Source: Fuscovulum ytuae (lineage in GTDB: Bacteria > Pseudomonadota > Alphaproteobacteria > Rhodobacterales > Rhodobacteraceae). Taken from it: a DNA stretch of 64,000 bases. The DNA is taken from NCBI RefSeq assembly GCF_029953595.1, contig NZ_CP124537.1, forward strand, positions 1 to 64,000, read 5' to 3'. The translations under genes were made by a program, and so were the position numbers. The notes below the pieces were generated by a model that was not told the origin of the DNA, did no database searches, and saw nothing but the letters and a program-made list of their open reading frames with translations. Shown here piece by piece: positions 1 through 7,618 of this stretch. Position 1 is the first letter of the stretch; every line of letters begins with the position of its first letter.

Positions 1-2
1 GC

Positions 3-65
3 CAAGGCCCGACGCTCCGGTCGCTAAAGGCTTTGCCGTTCCTGTCGGAATATGATCCAAGGTAA
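3..65 (+). CDS. possible C-terminal tail of a gene cut by the window edge
   Basis: One forward frame is open from the left edge and stops with TAA at 63-65, giving about 20 residues ending in ...LPFLSEYDPR. The composition looks protein-like and no other gene covers the region, so this may be the end of an upstream gene, perhaps the response regulator partner of the kinase that follows. It is too short to assign to any family and could be chance. Confidence 0.25.
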   Translation, partial: QGPTLRSLKALPFLSEYDPR

Positions 66-129
66 TCGAGGTTAACGGTGAGACAGGGCAAAGGCCAAGC
101 GGCCGGAAAGCCGGGAACGAGGAGGAGAC

Positions 130-204
130 ATGGATCGTCAGACGATCCGTGGCAGGCGCCGAGGCATGACGACGGTCTTCCGATCGCGGGTGGGGACGGC
201 ATGA
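130..204 (+). CDS. 24-codon leader ORF translationally coupled to the histidine kinase
   Basis: A very strong ribosome binding site (GAGGAGGAG) sits just before an ATG at 130. The ORF encodes a basic 24-residue peptide beginning MDRQTIRGRRR and ends in TGA overlapping the ATG at 201 (ATGA). The kinase start at 201 has only a weak site of its own, so translation may be delivered by this leader. I see no homology and cannot tell a functional peptide from a coupling device. Confidence 0.35.
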   Translation: MDRQTIRGRRRGMTTVFRSRVGTA

Positions 205-1685
205 GGCAGCTCCTAGGCTTCCTGCATTCGCTTGGCCTTACGGCGCAGTTCCTACTGCTGGCGACGGTCCTTTACACGATCCTGGCCATCGGCACCGGTA
301 CGCTTCAGAATCGTATCATCTCGGAAAGGATGATCGAAGGATCGCTTGAGATAGAGCAAGCCCTCGCCCGAGGCGTGCTGTTGTCGGTGCTGGGTGAAGA
401 ACCAGTTCGCGAATATCTGCCCTCTGGCCTCCGCGAACGAGTACATGACGCTGTTATCACGCAGATAGATCCCAATTACATCAATCGGATTAAGATCTGG
501 GGGATTGACGGCAGTCTGGTCTATTCCTCTTCCGGTCCGATCGAACATCTTGGCGAACTGGAACCTTCCGTGATGCGCGCGGCCAAAGGCGAGACGGTCA
601 TCTCACGAGCAGATGGCATTTCGCCCGAGAACGTCGATGACGTGACGCTGGGTTCCGTGGTCTATGAAGTCTATATGCCGCTGGTGAACCGGAATGGTGA
701 GGTTATCGCAGTCGGCGAGATCTATTGCAGCGTCGAACTGCTTTTAAGCCGTATATCGCGGATGCTGGCTGATACCGATTATATCCGCCTTACATCACTT
801 TTGATTGGGATCGCCGGTCTTGCCGTTCTGGTGGCCTTTGCCCAGCGGCGCATCAGTGCGCAAGAGCGTTCCATCGCAGACAGCCTGCGCAAGTCGGACG
901 AGCTTGCCGAACGCAACCGCCAGCTATTCAACGAATCCGAGAGGCTGCGGACACAGGCCGCGCAGATCAGCGAGGCCGTTTTGAACCGGATAGGTTCCGA
1001 ACTACATGATGGCCCGATCCAGCTGCTGAGCATTGCTGCGCTATATCGCAGCCAGCTTATGCATGCTGAGGTCGATCTGCCCTTGGCGCGCAAGGCAAGT
1101 GAATTGCTGGACACTGCGCTTGCAGACCTAAGGTCGATCTCGACCGGACTTGTTCTTCCGACGCTTGACGGGCTTGATCTGGCCGAGACATTACGGCTTG
1201 CGGTGCTGAACTTCAGAACTGAATGCGGGACGGAGGTTACCCTTGAACTTGACGATGCCGAAGTGACCCTTGATCCGGACACGCGGACTGCGATCTATCG
1301 CATCGTATCCGAGGCCTTGCACAATGCGCGTAAGCATGCCGAAGGACGCGGCGTTACCGTTCTATCCGAAGTGTCGGATGGCGTGCTGGATGTGACAGTA
1401 TCAGACAAGGGACCCGGTATCCGAACAGAGGCAAAGGAAGCGCGTCCTTCAGGGCATGTTTCCTTGGGCCTTGCAGGGATGCGCAACCGCGCGAAAAGCA
1501 TCGGAGCACGGCTTGACGTGACCAGCCGACCGGGGCGTGGGACGCAAGTGCGGCTTTCTATGGACCTTGAAACGGCGGCAGATCATTGGCACGCCGCAGC
1601 CATCCCGACATCGGATCGTGGGGCATCTCCTGCTGCGCCGACACAGCAGGCCGAAACCTATACCCTGCGCAACGAAACATCCTGA
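201..1685 (+). CDS. membrane-bound sensor histidine kinase, NarX/LiaS type (HisKA_3)
   Basis: Inner-membrane sensor of 494 residues. A first membrane helix lies near residues 10-30 and a second near 196-215, enclosing a periplasmic sensing region of about 165 residues. A cytoplasmic linker rich in charged residues follows, then a HisKA_3 dimerisation box with the phospho-accepting His269 in the motif ELHDGPIQ, and an HATPase domain with N-box (NARKHAEG), DKGPG and GLGLAGM motifs. This class normally pairs with a LuxR/NarL-type response regulator; none is inside the window, so the partner may lie just upstream. ATG 201 is preferred because an in-frame extension back to 78 has no membrane or domain features. 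The tail after the kinase core (about 40 residues) looks unstructured. Confidence 0.85.
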   Translation: MRQLLGFLHSLGLTAQFLLLATVLYTILAIGTGTLQNRIISERMIEGSLEIEQALARGVLLSVLGEEPVREYLPSGLRERVHDAVITQIDPNYINRIKIWGIDGSLVYSSSGPIEHLGELEPSVMRAAKGETVISRADGISPENVDDVTLGSVVYEVYMPLVNRNGEVIAVGEIYCSVELLLSRISRMLADTDYIRLTSLLIGIAGLAVLVAFAQRRISAQERSIADSLRKSDELAERNRQLFNESERLRTQAAQISEAVLNRIGSELHDGPIQLLSIAALYRSQLMHAEVDLPLARKASELLDTALADLRSISTGLVLPTLDGLDLAETLRLAVLNFRTECGTEVTLELDDAEVTLDPDTRTAIYRIVSEALHNARKHAEGRGVTVLSEVSDGVLDVTVSDKGPGIRTEAKEARPSGHVSLGLAGMRNRAKSIGARLDVTSRPGRGTQVRLSMDLETAADHWHAAAIPTSDRGASPAAPTQQAETYTLRNETS

Positions 1686-1688
1686 TCC

Positions 1689-2285
1689 TTACGGACCAAT
1701 ATGCGGTCTTAGAAACGCCCAGCAAGCCGCGCGTGCGTTTTCTTCTGACAACAAGGCAGGTTCCACACAGCGCTGCACACCGAAACCGTCGATTAGGCAG
1801 ATAAAGGCAGTCGCCACAGTTTCAGCATCGATGTGGCGCCCATTTCTTTTGGCAGCATCTGACAAAGCTTTCATGATGGATGTTCTGTAGTCGTCGTAAA
1901 GTTCGCGATGCGCCGCACGCAAGACCGGGTTATTTGCAATCTCGCCCCATAAGGTCAGCCAGATATTCATCACCTCACGATCAAACAGCGGTGGAGAGAC
2001 GAGGGCATCAACCATTGCTTCGATACGCGAAAGGCCAGGACGAGGGGTCTCCATCACCGTCAACCAATCGCGATACATGCGTGAGTAGACCGCCACCAGC
2101 AACCCGTCCATGGAACCGTAATGATGTGTGATCAAGCCACGAGAAACGCTGGCCTCGGCGACCACCTTATCCACTGTAAACTCGCGGATACCACCGCGCG
2201 CGATGCAGGCACAGGCAGCATCTTCCAACAAGGCGCGCCGCTCTGCGGGAGAGAGGCGCGCCTTCCGCTTTTGAGTTTCGGCCAA
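1689..2285 (-). CDS. TetR/AcrR family transcriptional regulator
   Basis: Protein of 198 residues with an N-terminal helix-turn-helix near residues 37-64 (FTVDKVVAEASVSRGLITHHYGS), the usual TetR DNA-binding signature, followed by an all-helical ligand domain. Length and the ITHHYGS turn resemble BetI-type regulators, which sense choline, but this is only a family impression. It lies 35 bp downstream of the last gene of the methylamine/peptide-transport operon on the same strand, with no obvious terminator between, so it may be co-transcribed and regulate that operon. It converges with the kinase gene with 3 bp between stops. Confidence 0.85.
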   Translation of the reverse strand: MAETQKRKARLSPAERRALLEDAACACIARGGIREFTVDKVVAEASVSRGLITHHYGSMDGLLVAVYSRMYRDWLTVMETPRPGLSRIEAMVDALVSPPLFDREVMNIWLTLWGEIANNPVLRAAHRELYDDYRTSIMKALSDAAKRNGRHIDAETVATAFICLIDGFGVQRCVEPALLSEENARAACWAFLRPHIGP

Positions 2286-2320
2286 TCCTTGGCTCTCCTT
2301 TCCGCGATGCGGCCTTACGA

Positions 2321-3871
2321 TCAGGCCCGGCGGAAGGCTACTGGGTCAGGGTGTCCATCGGCAAGAATGACAGGCACCAATTCCGCATCATGGATGGCGA
2401 GGTAAGGTTCAAAGCAGATAAAAACGAATCCACCAGATTCTTCCATCAAGTCTTCCATGCGGTTGAACATCGCACGGCGTTTGTCGCTGTCCTGCTCCGT
2501 CATGGAGGCCTGATAGAGTTCCTCATATTCAGCACTATCGAAGAAGGACCAGTTATAGACGCCGATCTGATCAGGCCGGAACCAGACAAGGTTTTCGGTC
2601 GGGTCAATCCCGCCCGCAAAGTTCATCAGGACGAGTTCGATGGATTTATAATCTTCTCCCACCGTCTTGTCGCCAAGCGCCCAATAGGCTGCCTCTTCGG
2701 TCGGCTGGATGTTCACGGTTATTCCTGCCTCAGCCAGATTGGCCTGAATGATCTGGGCGATGGTTTGGCTTGTGCCATCGGTGAGCGCATAGAGGTTCAA
2801 TTCAAGCCCTTCGGCCCCCGCTTCGGCAAGCAGCGCCTTGGCCTTTTCAACATCGCGCCCTGCGATCAGGTTCGAGGCGCGGGCAAAGCCTGATGTCGGG
2901 GGCACAACGCCCGTGGACCGCATCACCAGCCCGTCATAAGCCCCCGCCAGAACGGCCTCGCCATCATAGGCATATTGAATAGCCTGACGCACACGAATGT
3001 CCTTAAGCGGTTCGGCATTCATATTGATCGTCAACCAGGCATAGCGGGTAGAGGCGGCTTCGATCAGAGTGGCGCCGTCGGGCATGGCACCCTTCAGCTG
3101 TGCCGCCGCGCTTACGGCCACGCGTGTGAAATCGAAGGCATCCGCCTCATAGGCCAGTTGCGCCGCCTGATCGTCGGTGACGATGTAGAATTCCACCTTG
3201 GCGAAGGCAGGCTTCTCACCCGTCCAAGCCGGGTTGGACACCAAGGTGACTTTCTGGTTCTGTTCCCAGCTCTCCATCAAATAAGGCCCGCATTGGGCCG
3301 GGATTTCGGTAGTGTATCCGCCCCCTGCTGCCTCAACTGCCTTTTGGCAGACGATATGGCCGCCGTAATAGGGTAGTGCGATCACCATGAACGGGGCGAA
3401 AGCTTCGGTCAGATGGATGATGCCATTCCGGTCATCGATAACCTCTACTTCCTTCAGCTTTTCGAACTGATAGGCCCAAGCGCTTTCGGATCCGGCGATG
3501 CGTTCGAAAGAGTATTTAACATCGGCAGCCGTCACCGGGCCAAAATCGCCTGTCCATGTCAGCCCCTCACGCAGAGTGAATGCCAGTCGCGTGCCATCCA
3601 GCCATTCGATCTTTTCCGCAGCCCAAGGACGCACAGGGTTGCCCTCGCGCATGTCGCCAAGGCGAACCAGTGTCACATTGGTGCAGCGTGGTATGATGTC
3701 ATCCAATTCCCCAATGATCCCGAAAGGGTCAAGTACCTGAAAATCGGCGCCAACGCGCAGGCGAAGCGTATCGCCCTCGGCCGCCCATGCAAAGCGCGGC
3801 AAAGTGGCGGCAGCGGCAAGGCCAGCGCCTGCAGCCTTTAGAAAACCACGTCTATCGGTGTTCCACAGCAT
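2321..3871 (-). CDS. periplasmic substrate-binding protein of a peptide-type ABC transporter (SBP family 5)
   Basis: Protein of 516 residues with a Tat-type signal (DRRGFLK at residues 6-12, hydrophobic stretch, likely cut after AWA near 31), so it should be exported folded. The body shows SBP_bac_5 features such as the LRVGADFQVLDPFG start, RPWAAEKIEWLDGTRLAFTL and FTLREGLTWTGDFGPVTAADV-like segments (broken here for brevity). These proteins capture peptides, nickel, opines or betaine-like solutes. It is the last transport gene of the operon, and its first codons overlap the end of the upstream ATPase gene by 20 bp, an unusual place for a binding protein, which usually comes first. Confidence 0.93.
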   Translation of the reverse strand: MLWNTDRRGFLKAAGAGLAAAATLPRFAWAAEGDTLRLRVGADFQVLDPFGIIGELDDIIPRCTNVTLVRLGDMREGNPVRPWAAEKIEWLDGTRLAFTLREGLTWTGDFGPVTAADVKYSFERIAGSESAWAYQFEKLKEVEVIDDRNGIIHLTEAFAPFMVIALPYYGGHIVCQKAVEAAGGGYTTEIPAQCGPYLMESWEQNQKVTLVSNPAWTGEKPAFAKVEFYIVTDDQAAQLAYEADAFDFTRVAVSAAAQLKGAMPDGATLIEAASTRYAWLTINMNAEPLKDIRVRQAIQYAYDGEAVLAGAYDGLVMRSTGVVPPTSGFARASNLIAGRDVEKAKALLAEAGAEGLELNLYALTDGTSQTIAQIIQANLAEAGITVNIQPTEEAAYWALGDKTVGEDYKSIELVLMNFAGGIDPTENLVWFRPDQIGVYNWSFFDSAEYEELYQASMTEQDSDKRRAMFNRMEDLMEESGGFVFICFEPYLAIHDAELVPVILADGHPDPVAFRRA

Positions 3872-4844
3872 GTCTCACTCCCGGTTGGTTTTGTTGTTGG
3901 TCGACGAAATGACAGCGCGCTTGACGCCCTGTGCCGATGGCTGCAAGTGCGGGCGCGGTATGGCGACAAAGATCGCGCGCCATGGGGCATCTGGTATGGA
4001 ACTCACACCCAGATGGGCGGCGCAGGATTGACGGCACCTCGCCCCGAATGGCGAGGTCCATCCGTCTTTGCCGGGGATCAGGTCGTGGTTCGGCGGCGAT
4101 CAGGCTTGCCGTGTAGGGATGTGCTGGAGTGGCAAAGACCTGCGCTGTTGGACCTTCTTCTACGACGCGGCCAAGATATAAAACGACCACCCTATCTGCG
4201 ACATGGCGCACAAGGGCGAGGTTGTGGGTGATGATAAGGTAAGCCAACCCCATCTCAGCCCTCAGATCGGACATAAGGTTCAGGACTTCGGCCTGGACGG
4301 ACACGTCAAGGCCAGCCGTGGGTTCATCCGCGATGACCAAGCGCGGCCCAAGCGCAAGAGCGCGCGCCACACCCACCCGCCGCGCCTGACCACCAGAAAG
4401 CTCATGCGGATAGCGCGCGGCGATGGCAGGTGGCAGGCCGACCTTTGCCAAAAGGTCGCGTGCTACATGTTCTGGATCAGGAAGCGGCTGGCCATGAATG
4501 CGGAAAGGTTCTGTCACCAAATAGCCAACTGTAAGTCTAGGAGACAGAGAGGCAGTGGCATCCTGAAACATCATCGCCGCATCGCGCCGAAGACGGGCAA
4601 GGCCTGCGGGGTCAGCGACACTCTGCCCATCGAAGATAACCGAACCTCTGGTTACGGCCTGCAATCCCATCACGGCACGGGCAAGCGTTGTCTTGCCGGA
4701 CCCACTTTCGCCCACCAAAGCCACGCTTTCCCCTTTGGCGACGGTTAGGCTGACGTCTAGAAGAATCGGCAATCGCGTACGGGTCATAAACCCGCCCAAA
4801 GGTAGATCCACTGAAATATTGCGCAGTTCCAGCACCCCGGTCAT
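3852..4844 (-). CDS. ATP-binding protein of peptide-type ABC transporter, second ATPase (DppF/OppF-like)
   Basis: Cytoplasmic ATPase of 330 residues. Walker A GESGSGKT is at 45-52, the Q-loop region at about 93-102, the signature LSGGQ at 149-153 and Walker B LVIADEP at 169-175. The C-terminus carries the oligopeptide-transporter extension with a cysteine-bearing CEFHTRCPMARDLC motif. The ATG at 4844 overlaps the stop of the preceding ATPase gene (ATGA), which fixes the start. Together with the paired ATPase it powers the two permeases. Confidence 0.93.
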   Translation of the reverse strand: MTGVLELRNISVDLPLGGFMTRTRLPILLDVSLTVAKGESVALVGESGSGKTTLARAVMGLQAVTRGSVIFDGQSVADPAGLARLRRDAAMMFQDATASLSPRLTVGYLVTEPFRIHGQPLPDPEHVARDLLAKVGLPPAIAARYPHELSGGQARRVGVARALALGPRLVIADEPTAGLDVSVQAEVLNLMSDLRAEMGLAYLIITHNLALVRHVADRVVVLYLGRVVEEGPTAQVFATPAHPYTASLIAAEPRPDPRQRRMDLAIRGEVPSILRRPSGCEFHTRCPMARDLCRHTAPALAAIGTGRQARCHFVDQQQNQPGVRHAVEHR

Positions 4845-5794
4845 GCCTCGCTCCTGTGGCAGAGAACCGAGCGCCCTGCTGCCTGATGGCGGGGCACGGG
4901 GTCCGCGCAGATGGGATCGGCAAAGGTGCAGCGTGCGGCAAACGCGCAACCCGGGGGCAGCGCCGAAAGGTCAGGGACGCGCCCACCAATGGTGGGAAGA
5001 TGGCCAGCCCCCGGCTGCACCACCGCCGGATCGCAGGACAGAAGCGCGCGGGTATAAGGATGCCGTGGGTCGTGAAACAGGGCATCAACGGATGCCTCTT
5101 CCACCACTTCGCCCGCATACATCACAGCGACACGGTCACATAGTTCGGCAATAACACCCAGATGGTGCGTCACGATGACGATGGCACCGGAAAAACCTGC
5201 GCGAAGGTCGCGCAAAAGATGGATGATCTGCGCCTCCATCGTCACATCCAGTGCGGTGGTCGGTTCATCCGCAATCAGCACGTCGGGTTTCATCAGAAGG
5301 GCGGCGGCAATGGCCACTCTTTGCCGCATCCCGCCGGAGAGTTCATGCGGATAGCGGCCAAGGCAGCGTTCAGGATCAGGGATACCCACCCGCTTCAGCA
5401 TCTCAACGATTTCGGATCGGCTGTGGCGGGATGCATCATGCGCGCCGATAAAATCCGAAAGCTGCCGCCCGATGGTCAGCACGGGGTTGAACGCGGTCAT
5501 CGGATCCTGAAACACCATCGCAATAGATTGGCCGCGAAGCCGACGCTGCTGGTCCGGAGGTAGGCGCAAAATATCGGCACCGTTCAGGCGAATTGTACCG
5601 TCGTCCACGCTTGCCCCTGCAGGCAGCAATCCGATCATCGCGGCAGCGAGCGTGGACTTTCCGCAGCCGCTTTCCCCCATGATCCCGAGCACCTCGCCAC
5701 TGTGGACGCCTAGCGACACATCCCGAACCGCCCGTAGCTTTCCGCCGGGGATGCGATAGCTGACCGAAAGGTTTTCGACGGAAAGCACGGTCAT
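4841..5794 (-). CDS. ATP-binding protein of peptide-type ABC transporter, first ATPase (DppD/OppD-like)
   Basis: Protein of 317 residues with Walker A GESGCGKS (40-47), signature LSGGM (152-156), Walker B DVLIADEP (171-178) and the C-terminal oligopeptide_HPY-like region with CAFAARC. The LSGGM variant is normal for DppD-type subunits. The ATG at 5794 forms an ATGA overlap with the upstream permease stop; a GTG six bases earlier is a possible alternative. It pairs with the second ATPase as a heterodimer. Confidence 0.93.
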   Translation of the reverse strand: MTVLSVENLSVSYRIPGGKLRAVRDVSLGVHSGEVLGIMGESGCGKSTLAAAMIGLLPAGASVDDGTIRLNGADILRLPPDQQRRLRGQSIAMVFQDPMTAFNPVLTIGRQLSDFIGAHDASRHSRSEIVEMLKRVGIPDPERCLGRYPHELSGGMRQRVAIAAALLMKPDVLIADEPTTALDVTMEAQIIHLLRDLRAGFSGAIVIVTHHLGVIAELCDRVAVMYAGEVVEEASVDALFHDPRHPYTRALLSCDPAVVQPGAGHLPTIGGRVPDLSALPPGCAFAARCTFADPICADPVPRHQAAGRSVLCHRSEA

Positions 5795-6666
5795 CCCCAC
5801 CGCCTTCCAGCGCCGCGCGGGTCGAGTACATCGCGCAAACCTTCGCCCAAAAAGGTGAAGCCAAGGGTTGCCAGAACCAATGGGATGCCTGCCATGACAA
5901 CCACATAGGGCGCTTGCCGAAGGGCGTTATAGCCTTCCGACAGGATATTTCCCCAAGAAGGCGAGGGCGGCTTTACGCCAAGGTTGAGATAGCTAAGCCC
6001 AGCCTCCAGCATGATTACGACAGGAATATCCATGCAGATCAGAATAACCAGCGGGCCAACGACGTTCGGAAGGAGGTGACGAAAAATGATCCGGCCCGTC
6101 CCCGCCCCCATCGCCTTTTCAGCCAGAATGTAGTCCGCCCCGGCCAGAGTAAGGGTCTGTGTACGGATCAATCGCGCATAGGCCGGAAAGGAAACCAGCA
6201 CGATCACAAGGATTAGTGTCGTCGTGCCGGGGCCGAGGACAGTGATTACGGCCAAGGCGAAAAAAATCATGGGCAGGGACGACATGCTGTCAAAGATCAG
6301 GACAAGGATGCTGTCCAACCAGCGCGGCCCATAGCCCGCGATCAGACCCAGCACCAACCCGATTGCCCCCGCTATTCCAACGGAGGTTATGGCGATGCCA
6401 AGAGCCAGACGCGCGCCCCAAATGATGCGGGACAAGAGATCCCGGCCCAGATGATCCGTCCCCGCCCAATGCGCCGCGGACGGCGGTTGAAACTTCGCCT
6501 TAACGTCTAAAGCGATCGGATCATAGGGCGCGATCCAAGGGGCAAACAGCGCCATCAGAAGGAAGGCCGTGACCAGCGCCAACCCGGCCAAGCCCATAGG
6601 ATCGGAAAGAAGCGCGCGACCGATACTGCGCCGGGCCGCAGGGGATGCATCAGCTACGGAGGACAT
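5791..6666 (-). CDS. inner-membrane permease of peptide-type ABC transporter (DppC-like)
   Basis: Protein of 291 residues with an N-terminal OppC_N segment (LFAPWIAPYDPIALDV) containing the first membrane helix, then a BPD_transp_1 domain with about five further helices and the EAA loop (ILAEKAMGAGTGRIIFRHLLPN) that docks on the ATPase. ATG 6666 is chosen over one at 6684 because GAGGG stands six bases before it. The start overlaps the upstream permease by 17 bp. Confidence 0.93.
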   Translation of the reverse strand: MSSVADASPAARRSIGRALLSDPMGLAGLALVTAFLLMALFAPWIAPYDPIALDVKAKFQPPSAAHWAGTDHLGRDLLSRIIWGARLALGIAITSVGIAGAIGLVLGLIAGYGPRWLDSILVLIFDSMSSLPMIFFALAVITVLGPGTTTLILVIVLVSFPAYARLIRTQTLTLAGADYILAEKAMGAGTGRIIFRHLLPNVVGPLVILICMDIPVVIMLEAGLSYLNLGVKPPSPSWGNILSEGYNALRQAPYVVVMAGIPLVLATLGFTFLGEGLRDVLDPRGAGRRWG

Positions 6667-7600
6667 CGCGCACCCTCGGATCAAGCCTTGCTATCAAAAG
6701 ATCAGCAGTCGTGACGACCAACAGGTAGAAGCCAGTCATGAAAAGCACGGTTCCCATCACCACCGGGTAGTTCCGTTTTTCCACCGCCCCAGTGATCAAT
6801 GTGCCGATACCGGGGCGCGAAAAGACGCTTTCCACAAAGACCGCACTCGACAAGATCGACCCGAAGCCCACGGCAAGAATGGATATCGTCGGAACGATCG
6901 CCACCGGCAACGCGTGGCGAAAGACGATATCCCGTTCGCGCATCCCAAAGGCACGGGCAGTTCGGATATGCGGCGCCTCCATCACCTCAAGCATCGAGGC
7001 GCGGATAAGGCGGGCAAGGTAGCCGACCCAGCCGATACCAACCGCGAATGCGGGCAGGATAAGCGCGCGGATCTGGCTTGCCAGATCGCCCTTCTCACCC
7101 GCCCCAATGGCAGGCAACCAGTTCAGCCAGACGGCAAAAACGATCAGGGCGTAAATCGCCACCACAAAGGACGGGACAGAGATGACGCTGACCGATAGGA
7201 CGCCCAGCAGCCGGTCGACCCAACTGTCGCGCCAGACCACAGCAGCGCAGCCCAGAAGGATGCCTATGCCCAATGCCCAACCCAATGCCACAATGCCAAG
7301 GATGAGGGTGTTGGGAAAGACTTCCAAAATCTGATCCAGCACTGGACGTTTCGACCAGACATCGATGCCCAAATCACCCCGCAGCACGTTGCCAAAGAAG
7401 TAGAAAATCTGCGTCAGGATCGGTTGATCCAGCCCCATCCGTTCGCGCAGCGCCTCTTTCAATTCCGGGGTCGCGCGCGGGCCTAGCGCAAGCGATGCCG
7501 GATCACCCGGCACCAGGAAGACCATGCCATACATGGCCGTCATGACCACGATCAGGATAAGGACGGACAGCCCTAATCGCCGGATCGCATAGGCCAGCAT
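6650..7600 (-). CDS. inner-membrane permease of peptide-type ABC transporter (DppB-like)
   Basis: Protein of 316 residues beginning MLAYAIRRLGLSVLIL, the classic DppB start, with VPGDPASLALGP after the first helix and an EAA loop (RTARAFGMRERDIVFRHALPVA). Six membrane helices are expected. It starts 18 bp after the CocE-type hydrolase gene, so importer and enzymes are one transcription unit. It pairs with the DppC-like permease. Confidence 0.95.
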   Translation of the reverse strand: MLAYAIRRLGLSVLILIVVMTAMYGMVFLVPGDPASLALGPRATPELKEALRERMGLDQPILTQIFYFFGNVLRGDLGIDVWSKRPVLDQILEVFPNTLILGIVALGWALGIGILLGCAAVVWRDSWVDRLLGVLSVSVISVPSFVVAIYALIVFAVWLNWLPAIGAGEKGDLASQIRALILPAFAVGIGWVGYLARLIRASMLEVMEAPHIRTARAFGMRERDIVFRHALPVAIVPTISILAVGFGSILSSAVFVESVFSRPGIGTLITGAVEKRNYPVVMGTVLFMTGFYLLVVTTADLLIARLDPRVRDVLRS

Positions 7601-7618
7601 TAGCGTCTTCTCCGCCTG

